Shown in pieces: positions 43,194-53,097 of a DNA stretch of 64,000 bases; positions within the stretch are counted from its first letter, which is position 1; each line of letters starts with the position of its first letter. This stretch comes from Bacteroidales bacterium (GTDB lineage Bacteria > Bacteroidota > Bacteroidia > Bacteroidales > UBA932), in contig JAEDEB010000002.1 of assembly GCA_016293535.1 (NCBI GenBank), forward strand, positions 29,452-93,451, read 5' to 3'. The notes beneath the pieces are model-generated. The model saw only the letters and a list, made by a program, of their open reading frames with translations, was not told where the DNA came from and did no database searches. A program made the position numbers and the translations under genes.

Positions 43194-45416
43194 TTATCTT
43201 ATTGCAAAGGATGGAGGTACGCTTGAACTTGCCCAGTCCTTGTTCGGACGGGAACCCATGACGAAACGGAGTTTCCCGCCCTTCATAAGTTCTTCGTGAG
43301 TGAACCAGCAGCGGTCGAGAGGCTCGCCGTCAAGTTCTGCTGACTGAATATATTTGTTCTCCGGAGCGAAGTTCTCGCACTCCACGGTGAAGCTGCGTCC
43401 GTCTCCCAGGTCCAGGCTTGCCCTCTCAAAGAAAGGAGAGCCTATGACATACATAGGAAGGCCTGGGGTCACCGGATAGAAGCCCAGCATAGAGAAAACG
43501 ACGAACGCTGACATTCCGCCGCCGTCCTCGTCGCCCGGGACACCCATCAGATCGTTCCTGAACCACTGGTCCATCAGAGTATGTATACGCTTCTGGGTCT
43601 TCCACGGGGCTCCCGCATAATTGTAAAGGTATGGGATGTGGAGGGAAGGCTCGTTGGCCATGGAGAACTGACCGACATTGCCCGTGTGGTCCGGCAACTG
43701 GGAATAGAACTCATATTTCCCGCTTCCAAGAGGAGTTGCGAACATACGGTCGAGTTCCTCCGTGAATTGCTCCGGTCCTCCCATAAGAGAAACCAGGTCG
43801 GCCACGTTGTGCTGGACATCCCACCTGTAAACCCAGCCGTTGTTCTCTCCGTAGGCATTCCTCGCTCCGAGGCCGCCCGCACGGGCATAGTCGAACGGCA
43901 TTATGAAATTGCCGTCCTTGTCCTTGGGATGGAAGAAGCGGGTATCCCTGTTCCATATAGTCCTGTAGTTGAGAGAACCCTGCTCGAAGTTGCGCGCAGC
44001 CTCGTGGTCGCCGGCACCGTCGGCAAGGATGGAAAGACACCACTGATCGTATGCGGTTCCCAGAGTGACGGCCACCGGCTGTCTCTTCTCGAAATGGTGT
44101 ACCTCAGGGAGAGTTTCCGGTTCCGAGTCGTGAAGGGCAGGAATATACCCGTGCTTCCAGTAGAAAGCGGACAATTCTCCGCCCTTTGCGGCCGACCACG
44201 GCGCGAGGGTCTTTTCCACTATTCCGTCACGGCAATATGCATACAGGGAATCGACGTCGAATCCTGTCAGGCCCTTGGACATTGCATCGGCGACGAAGGC
44301 CACTGCGTGGTTGGAGTTCATCCTGCGGCTGTCTCCGGTAACCTCAGGGAAGGTCGGCATCCACTTGTCCTCCATCTGGCTGCTCATACGCGCATAGGAG
44401 TTGATCATATCCACTTCCTTCTCCGGCTCGAGTATGACCCTCAGGGGGTGCACAGCCCTATAGGTGTCCCAAACCCAGTCGTCGGTATAGAACGGTTCCT
44501 CATCCTCGTGGACCTTGCCGTCGAACGCGCTGTAATAGCGTCCATACTCGCTCAGGCATATCATCCTCTCGTAAGTCCTGTACAGCGAGGTGTAGAAGAC
44601 AGTCTTGTCCTCGTCGCTTCCTCTGCCGAGCCTGACTTTTCCGAGGGTCGAGTTCCATATCTTCCGTCCCTCGCGCGCCACTGCATCGAGATCGAAGCCT
44701 TGGATTTCGGCGTCGAGGTTGGCCTTGGCCTGATTCTCATCTATGAAGGAAACCCCATAGCGGATGCAAAGCTCCGACACCTCCGGCCCGAAGGAAAGCA
44801 CTACGTAGTTGCCCCCGTTCCTGAGATATTCGCGGGAAAGGGTGACTTTCTCCGACGGCTCAGCCCATATATAGACCTTGGTCTCATCCTGCACGGTCTG
44901 ATAACCCTTCACTGCTCCGTCCTCGTAACGGAGCTGTCCCTTCGCGGTGTTGAAGACGATGGAAGGGGCACCGTTGTCGGCATCGAAGACGAGCCTGTAG
45001 ACTGCAGAATGCCACGACGGAGCAAATTCGGCGTCCACCGCCTCTTCCTCGAAGGATACGCTGTATTTGTAAGGAGTCACCTTCTCGTTGTCATAATGGT
45101 ACCAGTAAACCGGATCGGGGCTGTCGGCTTCACCCTGGAAAAAAGAAAGGTTGAAGGCGGACTTTCCCCTGTGGCTGGTCACGATGAGGGGCAGTCCCTT
45201 CACCTTGTCGGCCGCATAATCGGCCCTTTCCGGATAAACCCTCAGCATGGAGTTCGGCAGGTGCACAGTGGGATAGGTCGGGACGAGAAGATGGCTGATG
45301 TTGCCCATATAAGGGTTTACATAGTCCACCGGAGTCATTCCCGCATCACCCGCGCAGGATACTGCCAGAAGCCCCGACACAAAGACGAGGGCTGCAATTG
45401 TTCTGATTCTTTTCAT
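43194..45416 (-). CDS. GH92 family alpha-mannosidase, lipoprotein
   Basis: A 740-residue exo-acting alpha-mannosidase of family GH92. Lipobox AVSC (Cys21). The N-terminal beta domain starts VDYVNPYMGN, and the catalytic (alpha/alpha)6 domain has NRDTRFF, YRWDVQHN and the characteristic GDEDGGGMSAFVVFSMLGFYP. GH92 enzymes are calcium-dependent inverting mannosidases that trim alpha-1,2/1,3/1,4/1,6 mannose from N-glycans and yeast mannan; linkage cannot be read here. It starts 1 bp after the phosphoesterase gene and ends the hydrolase part of the operon. Confidence 0.93.
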   Translation of the reverse strand: MKRIRTIAALVFVSGLLAVSCAGDAGMTPVDYVNPYMGNISHLLVPTYPTVHLPNSMLRVYPERADYAADKVKGLPLIVTSHRGKSAFNLSFFQGEADSPDPVYWYHYDNEKVTPYKYSVSFEEEAVDAEFAPSWHSAVYRLVFDADNGAPSIVFNTAKGQLRYEDGAVKGYQTVQDETKVYIWAEPSEKVTLSREYLRNGGNYVVLSFGPEVSELCIRYGVSFIDENQAKANLDAEIQGFDLDAVAREGRKIWNSTLGKVRLGRGSDEDKTVFYTSLYRTYERMICLSEYGRYYSAFDGKVHEDEEPFYTDDWVWDTYRAVHPLRVILEPEKEVDMINSYARMSSQMEDKWMPTFPEVTGDSRRMNSNHAVAFVADAMSKGLTGFDVDSLYAYCRDGIVEKTLAPWSAAKGGELSAFYWKHGYIPALHDSEPETLPEVHHFEKRQPVAVTLGTAYDQWCLSILADGAGDHEAARNFEQGSLNYRTIWNRDTRFFHPKDKDGNFIMPFDYARAGGLGARNAYGENNGWVYRWDVQHNVADLVSLMGGPEQFTEELDRMFATPLGSGKYEFYSQLPDHTGNVGQFSMANEPSLHIPYLYNYAGAPWKTQKRIHTLMDQWFRNDLMGVPGDEDGGGMSAFVVFSMLGFYPVTPGLPMYVIGSPFFERASLDLGDGRSFTVECENFAPENKYIQSAELDGEPLDRCWFTHEELMKGGKLRFVMGSRPNKDWASSSVPPSFAIR

Positions 45417-45417
45417 C

Positions 45418-47079
45418 TTATTTGTTGTTCATATACGCTTCAACTGAAAATTCCTTGGGCCTCGACATCTTCTCGACGTATACACGTCCGAAACGGTCGG
45501 TCACCCGGATTTCCACTTCCGTGTCCGGTGCGGATGCCTTCGCCCTGAACATATGTCCCGTCTCCTTTGCAGGGAAGGACAGGGTCCTGTTCATATTCGA
45601 GCGGGTGACGTTATATGCGAGTACGTGGAGAGGGTCCGTCCCCTTGAATTTCTCGACTTCGAGAGCCTTCCCGCCCTCGAAAACTTCGACCTTCCAGGCC
45701 GGATCCCAATCCCAGACGTTAATGTACACATAATTGTCCTCACTTGCAAGCCCATACTCGCCCAAAGACTCCGCAAGTATCTGCCTGTGAGCCTCATCCG
45801 CGTCGGGAGCGTCGCGCAATGGGTCTATCGCTATCATATTCCTGTCATAGCTGCGGAACTGGAAGTCCTCCGGCTGTTCTATGCCCTTGAAGCGCCATTT
45901 CACATCCTTACCGGACATATCCATCACCCTATATCCTCCCGGTGCGCCGTCACGGCCGATGTGGAGCCAAGGATGGTCATATCCCGTGTACCACCAGGTC
46001 GCGCAGACCGCCCCGGAGTTGAGCTCCATAACAGGAGTCGTCCCGTCGAGTTTGTCGACATTGTAGATGATGTGGGTATGGCCCGAAAGTATATAGACCC
46101 TGCTCAGCCCATCCAGACATTCCAGAAGCTCGTCCGCGTTCTTGAGGGACTTGCTGCCCGACTCCTTGAAGAGAGGCGCGTGCATCACAATCACCACGGG
46201 GGTCGTAGGGGAAATATGGGAAAGGTCCTTCTCAAGCCAGTCGATCTGGTCCTCCACAAGGCGGGTATTGTATCTCGCCTTCTCCCCCGTCCCGTCATTG
46301 GTACATTCGATGTTGTCGAGCACCACATAATGGAAACGTCCGAAATTGAAGGAATAGTAGCTCGGACCAATCATCTGACGGAACTTGGCCGAAGTCAGGA
46401 AATCGCCCTCTGCCTCGAGTTCATGGTCGTGGTTGCCCATCGCGTGGAAGACCTGCAGACCGCGAACGCGGGACATGTCACGGAGATAGTCGGAGAAACC
46501 GTACGGGCCCGAAAGCCAGTGCGAATCCCAGGTCATGTCGCCCAGGGTCAGAGCGAACATATTCTTGTCGGGATTGGCCCTCACATAGGCATCCAGCTCA
46601 TCCGTGAAATGCCTGAACTGGCCTATGTCGTCAGAACGGCGGGCAAGCTGTATGTCGCCTATGACTATCACTTCGTGCTCGTTCTGGTCCCTGTCGGCGA
46701 CCAGCTCGAAATCACGCTGCTGAAGCTTTTTACCCTTCTCCAGGCTCCTGTGGAACTGAGGAAGTATCCCGTCCGAGGCTACGCGGTATCCCGAAGGGAT
46801 GCTGATGAACACATAGCCCATCTTCAGGCCGGACTTCAACTGATAAAGCCCGTCCCTGTCTGTTTCAGTCACAGCATATCCGTCCGACACAACAACACCG
46901 GGGATGCCTTTCCCGTCACAGCTTACATAACCGTAGACATTGGTCCCGGTCTTGAGGTCAGGAGCCGGACTTACCTCCTCCGGAGGTGTCAAGGGTTTGT
47001 CATCGCCTCCGATGCTGCCGGCTGCAGGAGTGCAGCCGGCCAGCATGGCGAGCAAAAGAATTGTAAGTCTGCGTATCAC
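45418..47079 (-). CDS. Calcineurin-like metallophosphoesterase, lipoprotein
   Basis: A 553-residue exported phosphoesterase. The GTG at 47079 gives a compact lipoprotein signal (IRRLTILLLAMLAGC); a longer TTG start at 47121 would overlap the upstream gene by 38 bp. Residues ~45-110 resemble a carboxypeptidase-regulatory/prealbumin-like domain (GYVSCDGKGIPGVVVSDGYAV). The metallophosphoesterase core has VIGDIQ, GDMTWDSH, GNHDHE, VMHAPLF and SGHTH; the C-terminal ~150 residues form a beta domain. In the PUL it may remove phosphate from phosphorylated mannosides, but the substrate is unproven. Confidence 0.88.
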   Translation of the reverse strand: MIRRLTILLLAMLAGCTPAAGSIGGDDKPLTPPEEVSPAPDLKTGTNVYGYVSCDGKGIPGVVVSDGYAVTETDRDGLYQLKSGLKMGYVFISIPSGYRVASDGILPQFHRSLEKGKKLQQRDFELVADRDQNEHEVIVIGDIQLARRSDDIGQFRHFTDELDAYVRANPDKNMFALTLGDMTWDSHWLSGPYGFSDYLRDMSRVRGLQVFHAMGNHDHELEAEGDFLTSAKFRQMIGPSYYSFNFGRFHYVVLDNIECTNDGTGEKARYNTRLVEDQIDWLEKDLSHISPTTPVVIVMHAPLFKESGSKSLKNADELLECLDGLSRVYILSGHTHIIYNVDKLDGTTPVMELNSGAVCATWWYTGYDHPWLHIGRDGAPGGYRVMDMSGKDVKWRFKGIEQPEDFQFRSYDRNMIAIDPLRDAPDADEAHRQILAESLGEYGLASEDNYVYINVWDWDPAWKVEVFEGGKALEVEKFKGTDPLHVLAYNVTRSNMNRTLSFPAKETGHMFRAKASAPDTEVEIRVTDRFGRVYVEKMSRPKEFSVEAYMNNK

Positions 47080-47083
47080 TTTG

Positions 47084-48172
47084 TCACTCTGAGAGCTTGA
47101 ACTGCGCCCTGGTTTCGTCAAGGAACCTACCTTCCTTCAGGTCAGACGGCTCCAGATTGGTTCCGTACTTCCAGTCGTTCCACGAGTTGATGATTACCAG
47201 ATTATGACTGCCGATGTTGCGTTTTGCCACATTGCAGAAATCTATGTAGTCATCAAGTTCCCCGTTGTCGCCAAAGGTGTAGTAGTAGCTCTTCTTGTCG
47301 TACACGCGGTCGTTGAACGAAGGATAGACGCAAGGTACAAAATCTACGTTCCTTTTTGCAAGAGTGGTCTTCCAGTTGTTCCAATTTATGTCAAGGAAGC
47401 TGAAATAGCTGTAGAAGAGGTCGTAAGACCTGGTCTTCCACGTATTTGGGACAACCGCGTCGAAGGAGTAGATCTGATGGTCTGCATAGTTCACCGGAGC
47501 CACCCAGCCTGTTGTTATCTGGCCTATCACGTAGAGATCCAATCCATAGAAACTCTTGAAGTCGTTTCTGAGCTGGCCGATGACCTTGCTGAAGTCTATG
47601 CTCAGGAGTGCGTCGCTGCTCAGATTCGCAGGAGTCACAAGGAGAACCGGCTTGCCGTCAATGCGGTAGTAGCTGTCATCAAGCATATATCCGGCGAGCA
47701 CGTCCACGAATTCGGCGATGAACTTCTTGTAGTTGTTCTCAGACTCGAGGGGGCTGTCGTTGGTTACTTTGAGGTGGGAGGTATTGTAGCAGAAGGCAAA
47801 CTTGACTCCAGTCTCCTCCGACCTTGCGTCGATGAAGGAATTGACGAGGGCCGTGTCACTGGAAGCTTTGTCCCAGCCGAAGATGAAGAAATCCACTCCG
47901 GCCGAGTCCGCCCAGTCGATATGCTGTTCCAGCACTCCCGCATCGGCAGTCTTGTAATAACCCAGAAGAGGCACCTCCGGAGATGTTGAACTGCTCACCT
48001 CGGTGTTGTAATTGACGTAGTAGCAGCCCAGAACGGCATCCTTGTCCAGATCTGTCTGGGGAATGTCATACACGTACTTGTCCTTGTCCGGAGCGCCATA
48101 CTGCTCCTTTGTGCAGGAAGCAGCCGAAAGGACGGCAGCGGAAAGTGCAATTATAAAATATATCTTTTTCAT
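47084..48172 (-). CDS. WbsX/GH99-like glycoside hydrolase lipoprotein
   Basis: A 362-residue lipoprotein (SAASC lipobox). The mature chain shows the WbsX/GH99-like TIM-barrel pattern: LGCYYVNYN start, GVDFFIFGWD, the YRIDGKPVLLVT strand, and the closing IINSWNDWKYGTNLEP block, like the N-[AS]-WN-E/D-W-x-G-x-x-LEP motif of that family. GH99 enzymes are endo-alpha-1,2-mannosidases/mannanases, so the context agrees; the exact activity is open. ATG at 48172 is chosen over an overlapping GTG at 48184 because it begins the signal peptide cleanly. Confidence 0.8.
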   Translation of the reverse strand: MKKIYFIIALSAAVLSAASCTKEQYGAPDKDKYVYDIPQTDLDKDAVLGCYYVNYNTEVSSSTSPEVPLLGYYKTADAGVLEQHIDWADSAGVDFFIFGWDKASSDTALVNSFIDARSEETGVKFAFCYNTSHLKVTNDSPLESENNYKKFIAEFVDVLAGYMLDDSYYRIDGKPVLLVTPANLSSDALLSIDFSKVIGQLRNDFKSFYGLDLYVIGQITTGWVAPVNYADHQIYSFDAVVPNTWKTRSYDLFYSYFSFLDINWNNWKTTLAKRNVDFVPCVYPSFNDRVYDKKSYYYTFGDNGELDDYIDFCNVAKRNIGSHNLVIINSWNDWKYGTNLEPSDLKEGRFLDETRAQFKLSE

Positions 48173-48180
48173 AGTAGCTG

Positions 48181-49875
48181 TCACTGTTTGTTATAATTGT
48201 CTACCAGATCCTTAAGGTTCTTGTTGATTCTCTGCGGCTTTGCCCACCAGAGAGGGGTGTCCATCGCGTCGGCGCCACCGGCCAGCAATTGCTGGGCCTT
48301 GGCCGTTTCCTCGGCATTGTCCTGAAGTTCGCTGGATGGATACTTGAGCCTCATTGGAAGATATGAGAACTCAACATCGGAGGAGCCGGCGTTGACCGCG
48401 CCGTAACCGAGTTCAGGCTGATAGTGCGGAACGATGTCGAGAGCCTGGGAGCGGCGCAGGAGCGTCCATGCGTCGATTGCCTGGTTGAACAGGGCGATGT
48501 ACTGCTGCATTATAATCTGGGTGTAGATGGCGTCAGTTCCGTCGTCCTTGATGGCGCTTGAGCACAAGCCCAGATAATCCATGAAGTACCTTTCGCCCTC
48601 CTCGCTCACCTCAAGGTCGGTAAGAGTGTCGAAATCTATTCCGTCAACGTTGAGGTAGTTCCTTATTGCATCCTCATCGGTGACTCCGAACTGCTGCATG
48701 GAAGCACGGATTCCGTCGTAGTAGTAGTCGGAGACGCTCTCCGTTCCGCTGCCAAGTCCGAGATGGGCAAGCTCAGCCTTGAGGAGGCAGACCTCTGCAT
48801 AGCTGAGTATCATCTGCGTATAATTTGCCGCAAAATAACTGTCCAGCATTACGGAGTAGGCAGTTGCAGGAATACCGGCGTGTGGATTGCTGGAATCGAG
48901 CATTCCGGACACAGGGGTATGGTCGGTCTTCGGCTTGCCCCAGTACGGAGCCCAGTGGAAATCCGCCGGCATCTGGGAGGACGTGCACTTTGTGAAGAAT
49001 TTCTCGAGGCGCGGATCCTTGTATGGAGCCGTGTACATCAGGAAACACTCTCCCGCCGAGTTCGCCTTGTCCAGGTTCGTGGTCTGGACGATAAAGTAAT
49101 CGTAGTAGTAGTTGCGGGTAGCCTCATTGTCTCCCCACTTCACGGTACAGTTGTCCGCATTGCTTTCCATAAGGAGGGACTCGTCTTCCATAAGGTCGGA
49201 GATATGGGACATCGCAAGTTCCCTGTCCGCATTGCAGATTCTCACCGCAAGGCGCAGGCGAAGCGAATTCGCGAACTTCACCCATCTGTTCAGATTGCTC
49301 TTTCCGTCCTCCCCGGCAAACACGGGATCGTGAAGGAAGCGGTCGCCGTCAAGGTCGATGGCTTCGGCACATTCCTTCAGTCCTTCGAGCAGAGCGTTGT
49401 ATATGGTCGGCTCATCATCATACGGCACCGAGGTGGTTCCCTTGAGGGCTCCTGACATAGGGATAGGGCCCCATATCGATGTCACCTGGGAGAATACGTA
49501 GTATTTCCATATCCTTGCTATGGCTACCCTGTTGACATATTCCTCGTTATCGCTGTAATCGTCCTCTATAAACTGCAGAGGCAGAAGCGCATAGTTGTAG
49601 AATGCCCTGAAGTACTCGCTGTTGGTGGTAGGTATGTCTCCGTACCTTCCCATCTGGTTTGTCTGGCCGTAGCAGTACTGAACATAATTGTCGAGCAGGT
49701 TCTTCTTGATGGCGCCGCAGGATGCCTTGAGTGTCTGGTATACGCTGGTGTTGAGCAGGTATTCCGGATTGGCTTCGGACAACTGGTTCGGATTCCTGTT
49801 CATGTCCTCGAAACCCTTCGTGCAGGACACGAATGCCAGCGCAACTGTCATTATTGCTATGATTGTCTTTTTCAT
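48181..49875 (-). CDS. SusD/RagB-family starch-binding-like outer-membrane lipoprotein
   Basis: A 564-residue SusD homologue. Lipobox FVSC (Cys18), then FEDMNRNPNQLSEANPEYLL, the N-terminal pattern of the SusD_like-2 group, followed by TPR-like helices. SusD proteins sit as a lid over the SusC barrel on the cell surface and help capture glycans. Paired with SusC 17 bp upstream and preceded by an AGGAGG box. The C-terminal LWWAKPQRINKN is typical of the family. Confidence 0.95.
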   Translation of the reverse strand: MKKTIIAIMTVALAFVSCTKGFEDMNRNPNQLSEANPEYLLNTSVYQTLKASCGAIKKNLLDNYVQYCYGQTNQMGRYGDIPTTNSEYFRAFYNYALLPLQFIEDDYSDNEEYVNRVAIARIWKYYVFSQVTSIWGPIPMSGALKGTTSVPYDDEPTIYNALLEGLKECAEAIDLDGDRFLHDPVFAGEDGKSNLNRWVKFANSLRLRLAVRICNADRELAMSHISDLMEDESLLMESNADNCTVKWGDNEATRNYYYDYFIVQTTNLDKANSAGECFLMYTAPYKDPRLEKFFTKCTSSQMPADFHWAPYWGKPKTDHTPVSGMLDSSNPHAGIPATAYSVMLDSYFAANYTQMILSYAEVCLLKAELAHLGLGSGTESVSDYYYDGIRASMQQFGVTDEDAIRNYLNVDGIDFDTLTDLEVSEEGERYFMDYLGLCSSAIKDDGTDAIYTQIIMQQYIALFNQAIDAWTLLRRSQALDIVPHYQPELGYGAVNAGSSDVEFSYLPMRLKYPSSELQDNAEETAKAQQLLAGGADAMDTPLWWAKPQRINKNLKDLVDNYNKQ

Positions 49876-49883
49876 TTCGATTT

Positions 49884-49889
49884 CCTCCT
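49884..49889 (-). promoter_or_regulatory. Strong Shine-Dalgarno box for susD
   Basis: AGGAGG, 8 nt before the ATG at 49875, in the 17-bp gap after susC. Confidence 0.7.
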
Positions 49890-49892
49890 GTT

Positions 49893-52800
49893 TTAGAATG
49901 AGAGCTTTACGTCAAAACCCACGGTGGAGACTGGCGGCATTCCGCCATACTCTATGCCCTGGGCGTTGCCGGAAGAAACTGCAGCCTCCGGGTCTATGCC
50001 CTTAGGCGTTTTCTGGTAGAGGATTGCGAGGTTGCGTCCCACGAGGGAAACCCTTACATCGCTCAGAGGAAGTTTTGTGAGATACTTCTTAGGGATGGAA
50101 TACCCTACAGAGACCTCACGGAGTTTGATGTATGACGCGTCGAAGACATTCCTGGAATCCCAGCTTCCGAACTGATATCTAGGATTGACGAACATCTCGC
50201 ACTTGCTGCCGTCCTCGAAGACTGCATCATCCCACTGGAAACCGAAGGAGGCCTTCTTGGCGCTTTCGCCGAGTATTACGCTGCTGAGGTAGTATTCCTC
50301 ACGGCCTGCATAGGTGGCAGCCACGACACCGGCTGTGGTCGCCCTGTTCCATGTTCCGGAATAGAGAACTCCACCGATGCGGGCATCTATCTGGAAGTTC
50401 ACGCTGACTCCGAAAATGTTGAAGGAGTTGATGAAACTGCCCGTCCACTTAGGCTCCACGACGCCAAGTTCCTGCATATTGTCGGTAACGAGAGGCTTCC
50501 CGTCCGCATCAACTATCATACTGCCGTTTTCATCTCTCAATACATCCCTGCCCCTGAGAACTCCGTAAGGACGGCCTTCCTCAAGGTTGATTGTGACATT
50601 GGAAGACTTGAGTATGCTGACTGTCGGAGACTCGTCGGAAACCTTGACGACCTTGGAACGGTTCATGGCGTAATTGACCGTGAAGTTCCACTTGAAGTTC
50701 CTTACACTTACCGGATTGGCGTTGAACACAAGCTCAAAACCCTGGTTGTTGATCTGACCGGCATTGAGGTAGCGCCTGCTGTAGCCGCTGGATGAGGAAA
50801 GGGTCACGCTGGTGATGAGGTCGTAGGACTTGGAGTTGTAGTAGGTAAGATCTACTCCGAGTCTGTTGTTGAGGAAGCTGACCTCTGCGCCCACCTCGAG
50901 GGAGCGTGTCTGCTCCGGCTTGAGTTCAGGGTTGTTCAGAGTCGTACTTATGCTCTGGAGCGGCTGTCCGTTGTAAAGAGCCGAGTAGGCGAAGGTCTGG
51001 CCCGTGCGGTATGGGCTCGTATCCGCTCCCGCATATGCATAGGATGCACGTATCTTACCGAAGGAAACTATCCTCTTGTTAATTTTGAAAGCGTCGGAGA
51101 ATACGAAGCTTCCTCCGATGGAAGGATAAAAATATGAGCAGTTCTGTACAGGGAGGGTGCTGGACCAGTCGTTCCTCGCCGTAAAGTCAACGAACAGCCA
51201 ATTGTAGAGGCCCAGCGAAGCCGAACCATAGACAGAGTGTATGCGCTTCTCACTCTTTGTCTGGCTAACTACCGGATATTCTCCCGAGTTGGATATATTT
51301 TGGAATCCTGCGACCAGGAGACTGGTGATTTCCTGAGTCTGTTTCTCGGAGAACCTGTAATAGGTGCTGCCTCCCACGAGGGCGCTGAGAGAAAATATGT
51401 CGCCAAAGTTATGCTCATACCTTACGTGACCCGAGAACTCATCCGAGAGATATCTCGTGCTCCAGTTCTCCATGGAACCGTCGAGGTCGGAACGTGCTCC
51501 CATATTGGAGAACTCTGTTCCTGACCACCCGTAGTAGTCGACACCGGCCTTGGCCTGAACCACGAGTCCCGGGATGATTTTCGCCTCGAGAACCGCTGAA
51601 CCCGTAACACGGTCACGCACGTCACCGTTGGTGTTTTCGTATATGTTCCAGTAAGGGTTGTATCCGCGCTCTCCGATAGGAATCATCTCTTTGCCATACT
51701 CGTCCTTGTAGTGTTTCATTGTCTCGACTGTAATGTCCCTCGGAAGGGTCACGAAGGCATAGATCGGGTTCCTGTCGGAGCCGTTCATATACTGGCGGTT
51801 CTTCACTGCCTCCCTCGTATAGGTAAGTTTTGAGTCGAGAGTGAGGAACTTGAATATGGTGTTGAACAAACGTGCGTTGAAGACGTTCTTGTTGGACTCG
51901 TTGATCCCGTGTACAACGCTGTTGGTAAGCACGTTGGTATACGACACGCGGAAATTGTTCTCCTTGCTTCCGCCATCGATGGTGAAGGAGTTGGAGTATT
52001 TGTGCGCGGTAGAGTAGAAATCCTTCACGTTCTCTGGATGGGCAGAGTGGGTGGTCGGAAGGCCGTCATGGCCGATGATAGGCTGGTCCCAAAGAGGTGC
52101 GCCCCAGCTGCGGAGCTTGGCTCCCGCCTTGTCGTTGTAACCGGTGAGGTCGGGAACGGTTGCATTGGTTCTGTTCGAGTCCTGCGGCAGGGTATAGGTG
52201 CTGTTCTCGAGTTTGAAGTTGTTCTCGCCCGTACCCCAGCCATTCTGGTATTCCAGGAACTGGTTTATCTTTTCGAACTGGAAGTTTCCGTTGTAGCTCA
52301 CCCTCACCCTGTTCTGGCTGTGCGCCTTCTTCGTGGTGATGAGTACGACTCCGTTGGCAGCGCGGGAGCCGTACAGGGCGGCCGCGTTCGGGCCTTTCAG
52401 GATTTCGACCGACTCCACGTCGTCAGGGTTTATGTCCGCTGCAGGATTACCCATGTCAAGGGTACCGGCCCCACCGTCGATTCCGAAGTTGGAGTCACCT
52501 GGCTGGTTCTCTATCACCATTCCGTCTATGACGAACACTGGCATCGAGTTCTCCGTAAGGGAACTTGTTCCGCGGATGACTATGCGGGATGTACCGTTGG
52601 TCACACCGGCAGGAGTCACTGCCACGCCGGCCACCTTTCCGGAAAGGGAGGCCACGAAGTCACCGGCCTTTATCTCGTTCATCATTTCCGTATCCACGCT
52701 CTGGCGGGAATAATTGAGGCTCTTTGCCTCGCGGGAAATTCCGAGGGCGGTCACCACCACGGCATCAAGCTGGGCAGCGTCCGGATCGAGGTAAATCTTG

Positions 52801-53087
52801 GCTGCGGCGGAAGGTCTGGCCGGTGCCTTGTATTCAACGTAACCGATGTTGGTCACTACTATCTCCATTGCAGATGCCGGAAGTTCAACGGAGAATTCTC
52901 CGTTGACGTCTGAGGCGACTCCGGTAAGAATCTTGCCTTTGCCGTCGTTCACGACGATGGAAGCACCGATGACAGGCTGCCCGTCGCTATTGTCAATCAC
53001 CGTTCCCTTGAAGGTGCGGTTCTGCGCAAATGCTGCCACAACCGAAAGGAACAATATGGTCAATGTGGTTGTTATTATTTTTTTCAT
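49893..53087 (-). CDS. SusC/RagA-family TonB-dependent outer-membrane transporter
   Basis: A 1064-residue TonB-dependent transporter. Signal peptide MKKIITTTLTILFLSVVAAFA; then a carboxypeptidase-regulatory-like domain (~24-105, FKGTVIDNSDGQPVIGASI), the plug with VIRGTSSLTENSMPVFVIDGM and VEILKGPNAAALYGSRAANGVVLITT, and a 22-strand barrel ending VGFDVKLSF. It imports glycan fragments captured by SusD. The ATG at 53087 is used, since the upstream ATG at 53114 adds residues that overlap the preceding gene. It lies between the glycan-binding lipoprotein and SusD in the operon. Confidence 0.96.
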   Translation of the reverse strand: MKKIITTTLTILFLSVVAAFAQNRTFKGTVIDNSDGQPVIGASIVVNDGKGKILTGVASDVNGEFSVELPASAMEIVVTNIGYVEYKAPARPSAAAKIYLDPDAAQLDAVVVTALGISREAKSLNYSRQSVDTEMMNEIKAGDFVASLSGKVAGVAVTPAGVTNGTSRIVIRGTSSLTENSMPVFVIDGMVIENQPGDSNFGIDGGAGTLDMGNPAADINPDDVESVEILKGPNAAALYGSRAANGVVLITTKKAHSQNRVRVSYNGNFQFEKINQFLEYQNGWGTGENNFKLENSTYTLPQDSNRTNATVPDLTGYNDKAGAKLRSWGAPLWDQPIIGHDGLPTTHSAHPENVKDFYSTAHKYSNSFTIDGGSKENNFRVSYTNVLTNSVVHGINESNKNVFNARLFNTIFKFLTLDSKLTYTREAVKNRQYMNGSDRNPIYAFVTLPRDITVETMKHYKDEYGKEMIPIGERGYNPYWNIYENTNGDVRDRVTGSAVLEAKIIPGLVVQAKAGVDYYGWSGTEFSNMGARSDLDGSMENWSTRYLSDEFSGHVRYEHNFGDIFSLSALVGGSTYYRFSEKQTQEITSLLVAGFQNISNSGEYPVVSQTKSEKRIHSVYGSASLGLYNWLFVDFTARNDWSSTLPVQNCSYFYPSIGGSFVFSDAFKINKRIVSFGKIRASYAYAGADTSPYRTGQTFAYSALYNGQPLQSISTTLNNPELKPEQTRSLEVGAEVSFLNNRLGVDLTYYNSKSYDLITSVTLSSSSGYSRRYLNAGQINNQGFELVFNANPVSVRNFKWNFTVNYAMNRSKVVKVSDESPTVSILKSSNVTINLEEGRPYGVLRGRDVLRDENGSMIVDADGKPLVTDNMQELGVVEPKWTGSFINSFNIFGVSVNFQIDARIGGVLYSGTWNRATTAGVVAATYAGREEYYLSSVILGESAKKASFGFQWDDAVFEDGSKCEMFVNPRYQFGSWDSRNVFDASYIKLREVSVGYSIPKKYLTKLPLSDVRVSLVGRNLAILYQKTPKGIDPEAAVSSGNAQGIEYGGMPPVSTVGFDVKLSF

Positions 53088-53097
53088 AGCCTGGTCA

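Noticed and set aside
43581..47100. Two long plus-strand open frames (655 and 515 residues)
   Set aside because: Antisense to GH92 and the phosphoesterase, whose motifs are clear; no signal peptide or domain in the plus frames.
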